From: Diplolepis rosae
Taxonomy: Eukaryota > Arthropoda > Insecta > Hymenoptera > Diplolepididae
Length of the DNA: 64,000 nt
Direction of reading: 5' to 3'
Assembly: GCA_030998225.1 (NCBI GenBank)
Contig: JAPYXD010000308.1
Span: forward strand, 6,520,001-6,584,000
Of this stretch, positions 24,368-35,760 are shown one piece after another. The notes beneath the pieces were generated by a model. It made no database searches. It worked only from the letters and a program-made list of their open reading frames with translations, and was not told the origin of the DNA. The number at the start of each line of letters is the position of its first letter. The first letter of the stretch is position 1. Both the position numbers and the translations under genes were made by a program.

Positions 24368-24725
24368 TTTGGGTCTTGTCCTCAGCAGTCATCGGTATGT
24401 TTATTTTTAATTAAATTTCAGGATCTTGCTCCACCATTCAACAATTAGATATTTGAATTTATTTATAGAAATTGTCGACATTAGGTCTTGCCCTGATTGT
24501 CGACAAAATTATAAAAATTGATAAAATTGTTATCAGATCTTATTCTGATGCCTTTATTAGGTTATGTTAGAATCGGATCTTGTTCTGATTCACAAAATTA
24601 AATAGATAAGAGGTCCGATCCAACTCTGACCCTTCATTGAACTTAATCGAGATCGGATTTTGTTTCGATTAAGCGAATAAATTGTTTTACGGAATTTGTT
24701 CATGGCAGGTCTTGCCCTAAATCAT
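24368..24725 (+). repeat. Array of a degenerate GATCTTGYYCTGATT motif in the retrotransposon leader
   Basis: About eight copies occur in the roughly 1.1-kb untranslated leader between primer binding site and gag: near 24372, 24422, 24485, 24536, 24574, 24616, 24656 and 24709. Examples are GGTCTTGCCCTGATTG, GATCTTATTCTGATG and GATCTTGTTCTGATTC. Spacing is 40-65 bases. The role is unknown; RNA packaging, protein binding or insulator-like sites are possibilities. Confidence 0.6.
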
Positions 24726-24891
24726 TGACAAATTAATTTAAAATTTCCTTTGCTAATTTATCTTCTGACGTCTCTGCTTATTTTGAAATTGAAGGAGAAA
24801 GCCGAACAAAGCTCAATCCCTCAAAGCTATCGAAGATAACGCGTCGCTAACACTTGATCAAACGATCTCGCTAGGACAAACTAACGAGACA

Positions 24892-25263
24892 GTGACCGAC
24901 AGCAACATGAGCGAGACCGAGATAGAAACAGAAGTTGCGTCTAATACCGGGATTAATATTGCAACTAACGCCGGTTTTCCCATGGGTGCTGGAAGAGGAA
25001 GGGGTTCTCGAACACCGACTCCCAACCGACCTGGGTCAGTTATTTCCGGTATGGATCAAAATTACAGTGCCTTGAAACGCAGAATAAAATCGTTGAAAAC
25101 CCGATTAAACAACATGATCTCCCAGCAAAACAGTTTGTTAGAGAGGTTGTTGTCGATCTCACCTCGCGTATTTCACGCAGTTAGAGGTCTGAAGAGGGAG
25201 AACTCTTGTCGGATGCGTTCGGTAATAGAGATTGCCCGGAATATTTCGCGGATGACGAATTAA
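24892..25263 (+). pseudogene. gag N-terminal region of the LTR retrotransposon
   Basis: A 123-codon frame starting MTDSNMSETEIETEV (an internal ATG at 24907 is equally possible). It is acidic at first, then Gly/Arg/Pro-rich, then basic with a coiled-coil-like stretch (LKRRIKSLKTRLNNMISQQN). It follows the leader and precedes further gag-like fragments at 25351-25730 in shifted frames. No nucleocapsid zinc knuckle is seen. Assignment as gag rests mainly on its position. Confidence 0.5.
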
Positions 25264-25350
25264 ATTTAGACGCCGTTCGGAATGGTCGTCGTCACGATTT
25301 TAATCCCTTAGTAGGAAACCCCCCGCTTAACTCGGGAGCCTTCGTTCACT

Positions 25351-25730
25351 TTGGCGATAGTTAGGATGCAACAGAAACTTCAAGACTTAGGCCGATCGTC
25401 AATCCATCGACTGAAAGAAACGAAATGGGCTCAGTGGAAAGGGAATTCAGACACGTGCGTTCCGAGAGTGAAGACACAGCGTTTCATCCGAAAACTAAAA
25501 ATATGGATCCTCGGTCCCCTCGCGTCAGCAACTACTTACAACAGACAAACGTGAATAATTTCGATTTGGGAAGTCAAAACGCAGTTCCGCGACTAATTAG
25601 GGTTGTAGTTGGTGAACCAAATACCAACGAGCAGATAATTGACAAGGAGATTTTCGTCACGGAACAACGTTACCGCGAAATGGTGGGCGGTAAGGGAGAT
25701 GGCTTCCGTAATATTCAAAATAATAGTTGA
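25351..25730 (+). pseudogene. Shifted continuation of gag-like coding sequence
   Basis: Two overlapping frames (25351-25554 and 25425-25730) carry protein-like sequence, the second reading PRLIRVVVGEPNTNEQIIDK and VTEQRYREMVGG. Frames change several times between 25263 and 25740, so the element is defective. No protease or reverse transcriptase motif was found. Confidence 0.35.
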
Positions 25731-26139
25731 AGTATAAGTCGGGCCTCGGCCCGTTCAAGCAAATCTAACGCGTCGACTACACGAAGAACGGGTTCGTTAT
25801 TCTCCTGGCGTGAGGATGACTCGAGCGAAAGCGACAATCCTTCTCGAATGAATTCGAGTCAGACTCATGGCTAATTCATCAATTCGTGGATCATAGTAGA
25901 AATTTTTCCGGTTTCGACAACGACATGCCGATGAAAATCGGTCGCATAGTCAGTTCTTGGAAAGTTTCTTTTCCAATAACTGATACATATACATACATAG
26001 AGACTTATTCGTTCCGTGTTTGTCGAAAATTTTTGAGGGTCCGTACAGGTCATGGTACCTAGTAGACAAAAACTCATGGCATACTTAGAGAGATTTCTCA
26101 CGCACTTTCCGGTACGAGTGGAGCGTGAAGAAATCCTGC

Positions 26140-26762
26140 CCTTTTGTTGTCAAGAGGCGTTAAACATATCACTACCCCGTTAGGTCACCCCCAAAGTAAC
26201 CCGGTCGAACGCGTTAACCGAACCGTTAAGCTAATGATCTCCGCGTTCATAAATGAAAATCATCGGGAATGGGATGAAAATTTGTCGAAAATTCAGCTGG
26301 CCTATAACACCGTTACGCATTCAGGCAGCATTTTTTCTGAATCACGGACGTGAAGCTGTGGTCAAGCATATAACAAGGCTCCCTAAAACTATCGATAATC
26401 CTACCATTAAAGATTCAATTGACGAATGGAAAGCGCGTATGAGTAAAATTGACGAATTCTGTCATAAAGCCGAAAATCAAATAAAGAAAAACTCGGACAA
26501 ACGTTATGCTAAGATCAATTCAGATAGAGTCGAATCAGTAGAGATCAGAGTGGGGGCTGAAGTTTATTATCCCAGTAAAAAGTTGAGCAACAAGGCTGAG
26601 GCATATTCCTCAAAGCTGGCACATAGGTTCATAGGACCGGTTTTCGTTCACAGAGTGTGTGGGCCGGATACCGTGGAACTGACAGATAAGGCTGGTAAAA
26701 TAGTGGGAAAATACAGTATTTCTGATTTAAAAATCCCGCGTCGAACATTGCGTGCTAAATAA
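26140..26762 (+). pseudogene. Integrase C-terminal half of the LTR retrotransposon
   Basis: The first frame (26144-26353) reads GHPQSNPVERVNRTVKLMIS, the end of the catalytic core of a Ty3/gypsy integrase, with the family's catalytic glutamate in VERVNR. A shift near 26320-26340 leads to the second frame (to 26762), which carries the C-terminal domain ending YSSKLAHRFIGPVFVHRV and a short basic tail. The upstream half of the core, the zinc-binding domain, RNase H, reverse transcriptase and protease are absent: only about 0.4 kb of unrecognised sequence separates gag-like sequence from integrase, so a large internal deletion has occurred. Confidence 0.8.
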
Positions 26763-27391
26763 TATGCATTTTCAGCAGGAAGGACACAACGACCACCAGA
26801 ACTTATTCTTTCTTCTTCAAGTCGACAGAACAACTCCAGTCCGATTCGGGGAGGGAATGTAGTTCGACCGACCTTCCGACTGCACTTGTCGCAACATCTG
26901 TTGCGGTCCATCCGCTGCCTTCGACAAAATCCAGAGTTTCGAGGACGCCCTCAAAGAACTAGGCGTTCCGCACACAACAATACTCAATTATAGAAATTAA
27001 ATTTTGTACATTAAAATGAACTCTATTAAAATGTACGAGAAAATATTCTACACCCGATTAAATACTTTTTTATTAGTTTAATTTTAAGGCCATGACACAC
27101 TTACCCGATTCCTACCTTACTTATTTAAACCAACTGTCAGCCACACAAAATAAGATATCGATTATTAATAGACCAGCATACAAATTTCAAACTAAGTTGC
27201 ACACATTTTCTCAAATAATCAGTCTCAAATAAAGTAGAATTTAAAAAAAGTATAATTAAAGAGAAATCCGAATTTAGCTGAAAAACAACATTCTAAATTG
27301 TGACTTGTAAGTCAACTTGAAGTTTTAGGCAATCCATTATATCTACCTTAATAATAGGCAATTAAGACTTAAGACCTTATGTTAGATCTAA
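26763..27391. other. End of LTR element and AT-rich intron sequence
   Basis: A purine run GGGGAGGGA at 26848-26856 followed by ATGTAG could be a polypurine tract, but the sequence after it does not match the 5' LTR at 23071-23732. From 26990 on the DNA is AT-rich with no gene. Confidence 0.4.
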
Positions 27392-27943
27392 TAGTATATT
27401 ATGTGCCTAGGCGCATAATGAGGGTTATTACGCGACGAGCGACAATGCTCGCAAGAGATCGAAGCCAAGGCGTAGTCGAGACAAAGCCGAGACAAAGCCG
27501 AGGCGCGATCAGTCCTACAAGCATTTTAATCGAGTCTCGATATTACCCGAATTGTGTGCATTGGCACATATTCTATTTTATGTGACTTCGGTGCGTATAC
27601 GAGATTTTATGCGTACACTCGAATCTAATCTAGTATTCATCATGATTCTCGTCCATTGCACTTGATATTTCGCGACTAGTTCCGGACATTTTGATTTTCT
27701 CGATCTTGTGTAGTAGTAGCGTATTGAAATGGAGCATGCGCAGTTCAAATGTACAAGGCTTTGTCAGTACGGTGCCAACGCTGTACGAAGAATAAGAAGA
27801 TTACGCTCCGCTGTATAGTTATAGGCACATGCGCAGTTCAATTTTTACATTACATTCCTCTGTATCGTAATACACAACATTACGCTACTCTCAACTGTAG
27901 CGTAAAAACGAGTTTACGCGCCGGAGGCACATAAAATATTATA
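27392..27943. mobile_element. MITE-like element of about 550 bp
   Basis: Imperfect terminal inverted repeats of about 28 bases: TATTATGTGCCTAGGCGCAT at 27397-27416 against the complement of the segment ending 27943 (TTTATGTGCCTCCGGCGCGT). The interior is GC-richer than the surroundings. It includes a duplicated ACAAAGCCGAG at 27480-27500 and GCATGCGCAGTTCAA / ACATGCGCAGTTCAA at 27733 and 27827. No transposase. Confidence 0.5.
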
Positions 27944-28157
27944 CTTGAGAGTCCCACCATTTACTTTGCTGAATAGGGCAAAGAAGGCTTCCGAAAAAGA
28001 ATAAAAACAAAATTTAAAGTCAGTTAATAACTTTTATTTATTTTCTTCATTCGAAAATTCAACAATATTTTCTTGAAAAATTTATCTGTGAAAAAATGTT
28101 TCTAATATATATTGAAAATGCCATCTGGTCTTAAATGACGTTAATTCTAAATCACAG

Positions 28158-28194
28158 GTTGATGAGGTCGATATGGTAGAGTTCGGTTATCATG
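28158..28194 (+). pseudogene. Possible small exon of a SWIM-domain gene
   Basis: Thirty-seven bases lie between an acceptor (ATCACAG) and a strong donor (G|GTGAGT) and read VDEVDMVEFGYHG. They precede, by 0.8 kb and in the same orientation, a SWIM-domain fragment. Exon calling on so short a piece is uncertain. Confidence 0.35.
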
Positions 28195-28970
28195 GTGAGT
28201 GATACACTCTTCTAATTATCGACATAATCGACTGAAACGATTTTAACAAATTTGTATAATATTTTCTTATTCCCTCAAAAAATCTTAAAATTCACCATTT
28301 TGGAACGATTCGAACACGACGAAAATATTTTCAGGCAATTCTGAAATATGCATCTACAATTTTTTGAAAACAAATTTTCGAACAATTCTAAATTCAGAAA
28401 TTTTTTATTATTGTTCACTATCAAAAACTATAAATACAAAAAATTTGCTGACATTTTTCAACCAATAGGAATTTTTTAAGATTTTCAAATAAAAAATGTG
28501 AGCAGAAGATATTAACCGATTTAAAAACTTTTTATTCTTAGTTTTTTCGTATGCTAACCCTAGAAACTGTTGACCCTTAGCTCATACGATTCGATTAATA
28601 ATGCTTAACTTCCATATCTTTGTATCATTAGAATACAACCCCTTTAAAAATCTTGAGTTTAACAAAATTTTTCTAACTGGTCTTTTTAATTTTCATTACT
28701 AGTTATTACACATATTCTTATAAACAAATAATTAAAATTTGGTTAATTTTGATTAACGAATCTAACTAATTTTTTTATTTGATGGACTATAGTCTCTCAA
28801 TGCATCACATAAGATTAAAAAAATAAATTCTTTCGGCTATGACGATATAAAATTAAAATACATTTATACAATGTATGAATATTGTGTAATGTCTGATTAA
28901 AAGTTGCAAAGTACATCCTGCGCTGATGCACACGAGTAAAATTGATTTATAAGAAAAAATGATATTAAGT
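28195..28970 (+). other. AT-rich segment between two SWIM-gene remnants (presumed intron)
   Basis: No coding potential. Begins with a GTGAGT donor. Confidence 0.35.
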
Positions 28971-28972
28971 AA

Positions 28973-29067
28973 AGATTAAATATGCCGTTGGGCCAACAAC
29001 CGCATGAAATAAAAGAAGCATTAAATACTGGACGTATAATTAGTATGACATGCACTTGTAAAGCTGG
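28973..29067 (+). pseudogene. SWIM zinc-finger gene remnant, truncated by a LINE
   Basis: The frame reads MPLGQQPHEIKEALNTGRII and then SMTCTCKAG. CTCKAG is the first half of the SWIM zinc finger (CxC..xxGxCxH) found in host and transposon-derived DNA-binding proteins. The second half is missing: R1-like LINE copy A begins where the next cysteine and histidine would be. Flanking sequence after the LINE does not continue the domain, so the gene is broken or the LINE insertion brought a deletion. Confidence 0.55.
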
Positions 29068-29093
29068 CAAACACAGCGCTGGGGATCGACGGG

Positions 29094-30290
29094 TTGCCGA
29101 ACGAGATCCTCAAAGAGGTGATCGGGGCATACCCGGAGATCCTCCTAGAAGTCTTTAACTCCTGTCTTCAGGAGGGGAGATTCTTTGCAGACTGGAAGAA
29201 GCAGAGGTTGGTCCTGCTGAGGAAGGGCAATAAACCTCTAGGGGATGCCTCATCGTATAGACCAAAATGTCTATTGAATATGATGGGGAAACTTCTGGAG
29301 GAAATGATCCTACAAAGACTACAGGATCACATGGTCTACGAGAATGGTCTCTCGGAAAACCAGTTCGGCTTTCGGAAGGGCAGGTCCACAGTTGACGCCA
29401 TCCAGGCAGTGGTGGACATCGCCACTAAAGCAAGAAGAGGAATTGGTAAGCGTAAGGGATTCTGCGCGTTGATCAGCATTGACATACGCAATGCGTTCAA
29501 TACCGCGAGATGGAACATCTGCATCGAGGCGATGATGCAGAAAAAGGTTCCAGACTACCTGTTGCGAATGATAGATGACTATCTGAGCGACAGGTGGGTG
29601 ATATACGAGAGCGACAAATGGTCCCTTAAGGAAGAGATGACATGTGACGCTCCTCAAGGGTCACGGGTGGGTCTACTCGTTTGGAACGTCATGTATGACG
29701 ATTTCCTGCGCATGGACCTAGCTGCTGGGACGAGCATCATCGGCATCGCGGATGACGCACTTGTCGTGTGCGCCGCTGACAACGTCAGAATCCTGGAGCT
29801 GTGGATCAATGATAGTCTGTGGCGGGCAAAGCGTTGGTTGGATAGCAGATGCCTGAAAATGGCCCCTGAAAAGATCGAGGCTTTGCTGGTCACGGACAGG
29901 AGATCCTTCAAATACCCGAAGATCGTTCTCGGGGAACATGAAATAGAGTGGAAAAAGAGCATTAAGTACCTGGGAGTGCAGTTGGATCGAAGACTTAGCT
30001 TCGGCGAACACCTGCAGATCGCGACTGCCAAAGCCATCCAATGTGTGGCCGCCCTGACTCGGCTCATGCCCAACATTGGTGGACCCAGGGAAGCTAAGAG
30101 AATGCTGGTGGCGAGCGTGGTAAACTCGAAGCTGCTTTATGCAGCTCCGATCTGGACAAGTGCCCTTAACAATCATGCTATCCTGAAGAAGCTGTTCTCA
30201 GCACAGAGGTGTGGTGATGAGAATTGTCTCAGCATACCGAAATGTGTCGACGAGTGCTGTGCTGGTCCTGGCGAGCGTCCCGCCAATTGA
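29094..30290 (+). pseudogene. R1-clade LINE reverse transcriptase (ORF2 part), copy A
   Basis: A 398-codon stretch beginning with the fingers region (GLPNEILKEV), then QFGFRKGRSTVDAI, the first catalytic block SIDIRNAFNTA, and APQGSRVGLLVWN. The second catalytic block, GIADDALVV, keeps both aspartates but has Ile where Tyr/Phe is usual. The thumb reads KYLGVQLDRRLSF. Family ORF2 proteins exceed 1000 residues. Near 30210 the frame shifts: the expected sequence continues in another frame as RIVSAYRNVSTSAVLVLASV and then meets a TAA at 30291-30293. Both defects are shared with copy B. The long opposite-strand frames here are by-products. Confidence 0.88.
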
Positions 30291-30293
30291 CTA

Positions 30294-30600
30294 ATTGGCA
30301 GAGGAAAGGAAAGAGACCTTTCAGCTCCGCAAGGAGCTCACCTGCTTAACAAACCTGCAGGAAATCTCTCGCGCGAAGGAGGCCATCCGCAAGGATGGAA
30401 GGCGCAGACTAGTCGAGAAATGGCAGACGAGAGGCCATGGCTGCTTTAATGCGTACCTGAAGCGCTTCAAGAAGAGAGACGACGAGTCGTGCAGCTACTG
30501 CGGATCCATTGTGAGCAATGCAGAGCACACACTCTTTTTCTGTGCCAGGTGGGGCGTGGCCAGAGAGGCTATCGGTCGGAAGAATCGTACGCGACTTTAA
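30294..30600 (+). pseudogene. C-terminal part of LINE ORF2 with CCHC zinc knuckle, copy A
   Basis: Continues ORF2 after the TAA at 30291-30293: LAEERKETFQLRKEL, then a basic segment. The C-terminal zinc knuckle (CSYC, His after eight residues, Cys after four more) is at about 30489-30540. The block present in copy B between WQTR and the Cys-rich region (LIPELTTWLDG) is deleted here. The reading ends at 30600 and the 3' untranslated region runs to the poly(A) tail. Confidence 0.75.
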
Positions 30601-31069
30601 GCTGGAACCAACCACCCGTGAAGTTTATACCCGAAAGGCGGTTCCGTGGGTGGTGTTTTGGTTCGAGAGAGGGGGTTTAGGTTTTAACAGGTATGCCTGG
30701 ACCCGTCCTAGGAGAGTCCTGTACAACGTCTATAAAAGATTTCGCCATTTTTCCTCCTCACCAAAAAAAAAAAAAAGTACTCTAATTTATCCACCAGAGC
30801 AAGGCAAATCTTCCACCACATCTCGACCGCTTTTAAATGCACTTGAGATAAACTGACAATATCGATCACTGTGAACAAACTAAATGAGAGATCGCGCTCG
30901 AACTCCATACCAGTATAGAGGACAGTGGTGCCAATTTAGCGTCAAAAAGGTCTTTGACAATCTCTTTAAGTGGGCTTTTTGAATGATCAATTCCCGGTAC
31001 TTTTTTGAGAGAATGTATACAGTGTCTCAAACTACCCGCTCATCCTTTCTAAATCTTCAATTTAGAATA

Positions 31070-31496
31070 TATAGTAAAATGTAAAATGGCATGGTGTACT
31101 TTTTTCACGGATTTTGATGTCACGCCAAAAAATAAGAGACTTTTATCCGAAACATTTTTTCCAAAACCGTCGCTTCTGTTTTTCGGAACTGTCCCCCTAG
31201 AAAGTGACGCGAAAAAATGAAGCATGGTTCTATTGAGATAACTTGAAAAAAGTTAGGGTTCGAAGGACATTTTGGGACTAAAAACGACGGCATCAGAAAA
31301 AAGTTGTACACACAAGTTTTTTATTTTTCGGCGCGACATCAAAATCCGTAAAACAAAGTCCTTCGTCCTGTTTAAAAAAACTGACTTCTGATCTGAACTG
31401 ACCACTTCTGATGGGAGCCGGAAGCTGATAATATCTCCATTCAATCTGACACGGTTTATTTACTACTACGAGACTTTGCGTTTTACATTTTACTAT
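31070..31496. repeat. Foldback/MITE of about 427 bp
   Basis: Outer inverted repeats TAGTAAAATGTAAAA (31071-31085) and its complement at 31480-31496. A longer inner inverted pair is at 31107-31143 and 31312-31350 (ACGGATTTTGATGTC). No coding content. No target duplication recognised. Confidence 0.7.
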
Positions 31497-31892
31497 GTGT
31501 TCTAGATTTTAGAAGAAGTAGACGAATGGTTTAAAATAATCTGAATATGGGGCATTATTTTTCAAGTGATACAACCCCTAAGAAACGAGGTCATCCCACC
31601 TGGCTAATAGTTTGACCGATTGGAGCCCTATTGGATGGTACTCAGTGCAAAAAGAAAATTCATTTTGACAAATATTTGCTAGGTGTGTGTATGTGTGAAA
31701 TTTTAAGATTTTGATGGGAAGCCTCTTCTTCAAACGTATATAACTTACTTCCTTTTGCATAAATCAAATACTTACTTTATGTATTTTCGACTGTCTTTTA
31801 TTGTGATCTCTTAACTGGTTGAAACCGTTTTTAAAACCAGTCAAAAATTGAACTCCATTTTCAAAAATCAAAAATAAATTTGACTTTTTCTC
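31497..31892. other. Intron sequence between two foldbacks
   Basis: AT-rich, with nothing recognisable. Confidence 0.4.
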
Positions 31893-33896
31893 AAAGGGCA
31901 TAGCCGGGTTTCCATGTGAAATCGGCATTAAAACCAAATCAAATTTCGCATAAACCATATGGAAGGGGTTGGGCAAGAGATTATTTTGTCAAATTTTCAG
32001 ATCATTATCTGCCATTTTAAATGAGTAATGGCGGATTTTACCATTTTCGTTTTTTTCTTTTTTTAGCTAAACTAATCATAGGAACATTTTGAAAAAAATC
32101 AGGGTTGTTTTTTCCAATAGAAGACACATTTGTAAATTTTTGCAGATTTTTTGATGCATAATTCGCGATGCAAAAAATTGTGAAAATGTTTGCACGCAAC
32201 TTTGTTCATGTTTGAATTGCGCGACCACTCTTTTGAATAATTCTATTCATTAGTTACCTGTCGATGATCAAAACAGAATTTTTTCAGATTTTTGCAAGGT
32301 GTGGACGGGGGTAAAAAAGAATAAAAACCGTCAACATACGCATTCTTCCAACATATTACTATTAAAGCACATTTAACTATAATAGTAGACAAATAAAAAA
32401 TACAATTTTATTTGGTAATCAATCTCTAACATGGTTTACTGCTGAAATTTTTGCAAAAATTTTGCAAAATATTTTGCAAATTTTTTTTGTTGCGAAAAAT
32501 CGACATTTTTACATGCATTGTGAACAAATGGTTGACTGTCGTTATTCGCAAGTCGAAATAGTGCTGCTAAAAATATCTATTCATATTCCTAAATAATTTT
32601 CGAATATACAGGTTAAATTAATTTCTCTTTGTTAAAAATAACACACTCATTTTACCGTACATGACATTGAAAATACCCTCAAATCGTCCTCCATTTACTT
32701 TACTTTTTGAAATTTTAATACGCACAAATAATAAGAAAAGCTCGTAAATTAAATAAGTAATTAACTTGGATTTCTGGATAACAAAAAATTTTTAGCAGTT
32801 ATTTTGCATTGCAATACTTACATTTTCGTCAAATTTTTTTATAAATTTTTTCCCGTAAAAAAATTTAGTCCGTTCAAAAACTGTTCGTTTTAAATAAAAG
32901 TGGTATACAAAATGTAAAATTAGTTTTCTTACAAAAATATATTTTTCTACCATCGAGTTTTTACAAATATAGACGGTTGATTGTACTTTCATAGCACTTC
33001 ATACTCCATAAGTGACTGAACATTTGCCAAGCATAACATTTTTTTTTCAATTATAAATTAGTCATCATCGTTGTCTTCGTTTAAAACTGTAAGTTTGTAG
33101 AAAAACCAATTTTACTTTTTGTATGCCACATATATAAAACGGAAACTTTTTGAACGGACTAAATTTTCAAGGGGCAAAACCTGTATATTCGAAAAACATT
33201 CAAGAATATAAATAGATAGTTTTCGCAATACTCTTTCGACTTGCGAATAACGACAATCAACTATTTGTTCACAATGCATGTAAAAAATTTCGATTTTTCG
33301 CAACAAAAAAATTCGCAAAATATTTTGCAAAAATTTCAGCAGTAAACCATGTTAGAGATTGATTACCAAATAAAATTGTATTTTTCATTTGTCTACTGTT
33401 ATTATTAAATGTGCTTTAATAGTAAGATGTTGGAAGAATGCGTATTTTGACGGTTTTTATTCTTTTTTACCTCCGTCCACACCTTGCAAAAATCTGCAAA
33501 AATTCTGTTTTGATCATCGATAGGTAACTAATGAATAGAATTATTCAAAAGAGTGGTCGCGCAATTCAAACATGAACAAAATTGCGTGCAAACATTTTCA
33601 CAATTTTTTGCATCGCGAATTATGCATCAAAAGATCTGCAAAAATTTACAAATGTGTCTTCTATTGGAAAAAACAACCCTGATTTTTTTCAAAATTTTCC
33701 TATGATTAGTTTAGCTAAAAAAAGAAAAAAACGAAAATGGTAAAATCCGCCATTACTCATTTAAAATGGCAGATAATGATCTGAAAATTTGACAAAATAA
33801 TCTCTTGCCCAACCCCTTACATATGGTTTATGCGAAATTTTATTTGGTTTTAAGGCCGATTTCACATGGAAACCCGACTATGCCCTTTGGACCCAT
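31893..33896. repeat. 2.0-kb palindromic foldback element
   Basis: Left arm 31893-32612 and right arm 33178-33896 are inverted copies of about 720 bases (for example AATGGCGGATTTTACCATTT at 32027 and its complement near 33745). An inner inverted pair, 32850-32938 and 33093-33175 (shared TTTAGTCCGTTCAAAAA), continues the same palindrome. On the left the two segments are separated by about 238 extra bases (32613-32849); on the right they are contiguous. One arm has therefore gained or lost sequence. The true loop is 32939-33092. Ends begin AAAGGGCATAG. No transposase is encoded. Confidence 0.88.
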
Positions 33897-34099
33897 TTTA
33901 TTAAAATAGTTCAGTTCAAAAGCTGAGAATTTTCCCTATTAGATAGTAAAATTTCAGATTGGCGTTTTTGTGTTTCATGAATCATTGATTTGAGGTTAAC
34001 AGAATGAAGTTTTTAATTATTATCAGGGAAGATATTAATGGGATTAAATGGTTAGTTAATTAATTAGTTGTTTTTGAGGGGGGTTCGTGATCCCTCGAT

Positions 34100-35760
34100 T
34101 GGCGCATAGGCTTACCCCCATTGTATTGTCCCCTCTTTCGTCACCAATCTCTCAGCCCACACACACCGCCCGTCTTGAAGAGTTCAGTATATTTAATATT
34201 GTTTCATTTTAGTAATCCGTTTAATGCCTGTTTAGATCTCCAGACCAGCTTGGATTTCCCTAGGGGAGATTTCAGTGCTGTTAATTCAGCCTTCCTCCAT
34301 AATTTTTTGCGCATAATGCCAAGATCGTCGTGACCTTTGTTTACAGTACGGTTATAAGATTTCCCGGTGGAATAAGCACTGCAGAACCCGTTCGTTCATC
34401 CTTTGAGCCGACTCAGCACCGTTCACTGTCTCTCAAAGGAAGACCTCCAGTTCCTTTCTTCCAGACCCCCCCCCCCACCCCCCTCCTCTCTCTCCATCCC
34501 TCTCTCTGATTTATAAACCCGAAAGAGTGGGTTAAAACCATACCTGTTAACTATCTTATCATGTGGAATGTAAAGGTAAGACATCCGTTTGACATGCTCG
34601 GGTAAGCAGATATGCCTGACCTCCCATTTACAACAATCTGAGCCAGTATACAATCTTGACTGCTCTCTTTACAGGTGCGATGCGTAGAAGTTTTTCATTG
34701 GGAAGAAACCCCAAAAGATCAGTTGGCGTTGTCCTTTATGTTCTTGTAATACTTTTAAAAACGAGGGTTTGCAGCCCCACTGCGACACCATGACTCCATG
34801 CAGTCATCTTGGTTTAAGGTTTAGGCGGTGATTTCCAACCTGAACCCCCACATTGTCCCAAGGCTCCTGCAGAATTTCTGAGTTTGGTTTTCCAGGTACT
34901 CTCTCCAGTTCAGTTTCCTATCCAGAGTCACCTCCAAATATTTGACATTTCTCGCGATTTGTAGCTCTGTCCCCCAAGCTTGGGCTTTTTATCTGACCCA
35001 ACTTATACCGTCTAGTAAAGACCACACATTCGATCTTCTCTGGATTCATTGACAGCTTTGATATCACACCACTGCTGTACATCATTAGGGCCTCTTGAGT
35101 CAGTTGTATCAACACCTCAATATGTATGCCCCGATGTCATCAGCATACGCATACATTATTTAATCCATTCCATTTAGTGCCACAGATAAGTCCGTTTACC
35201 ACCAGGCACCTCATTAAAAAGGAGTAAATACACCCATATAGACACCATCTAGGGACCAAATCCCTCACCTAAACTTCCTTTTGGTTAACCACCAGTTTCC
35301 TGTTGCACATCATTCCTCGCGTCAGAACATCAGACCTATGCTATTCTTCATATTAGCTGTTATGATGTTGCACTAAATGCCCCATCGATATCTAGAAATG
35401 TGCCTAGGGCATATCCTCCTGTTTCCATGTTCTCCTTACTCCAGGATAATATATGAAGAGAAGATTCCACTGAACGTCTAGCTCTATAGGCCTACTACTC
35501 ATTGTGTAGCGGCCTATCTCTTAGAACTGTATACTCCAGCGCCAGGCACGCTCTCATCATCTTAGTAAGGGAAAGTATCCAAGCCACTAGTTCTTCCTGT
35601 AAAAAGGCTGGGTATATGTCCACGGAGTCTTTAAAGGTTCAAAGGTCCTGACGATCCACTCTACCTTTTTTGAGATCACTTTTGTAGAAGGTCCCCAATC
35701 CCGAGGTTTTCGCTCAGACTCTTTTAGTGTTTTCCTGACCAGTGATATTATTTTGTAACA
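34100..35760 (-). pseudogene. Degenerate LINE (Jockey/I-like) reverse transcriptase and downstream region
   Basis: Read on the minus strand, this is the 3' half of a non-LTR element with many stops and shifts. Blocks in order are the region before the catalytic core (RSVESSLHILSW, near 35480), the first catalytic block FLDIDGAF (35365-35400), a YADD box (35131-35154), LTQEALMMYSSGVISKL then KIECVVFTRRYKLGQIKSP (about 34980-35100), and a thumb-like KYLEVTLDRKLNW in another frame (about 34910-34945). A C-run (34466-34486) lies in its 3' part. It may be the same family as the LINE at 46.3-47.7 kb, which has the 5' half in the opposite orientation. Confidence 0.75.

Larger units (their letters stand above)
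29068..30776 (+). mobile_element. 5'-truncated R1-like LINE, copy A
   Basis: The element starts inside the reverse transcriptase domain and ends in a 14-base poly(A) tail (30763-30776), as expected of target-primed insertion with 5' truncation. It is nearly identical to copy B (52502-53415) over about 800 bases. A deletion of about 110 bases near 30436, relative to copy B 53416-53530, removes part of the region before the zinc knuckle. No target duplication was recognised. Confidence 0.9.

Noticed and set aside
29319..30176. Long open frames on the minus strand opposite the LINE RT (112, 140 and 152 codons), mirrored at 52638-53160
   Set aside because: They are the complement of well-supported RT coding sequence and recur wherever that sequence recurs; no family resemblance.
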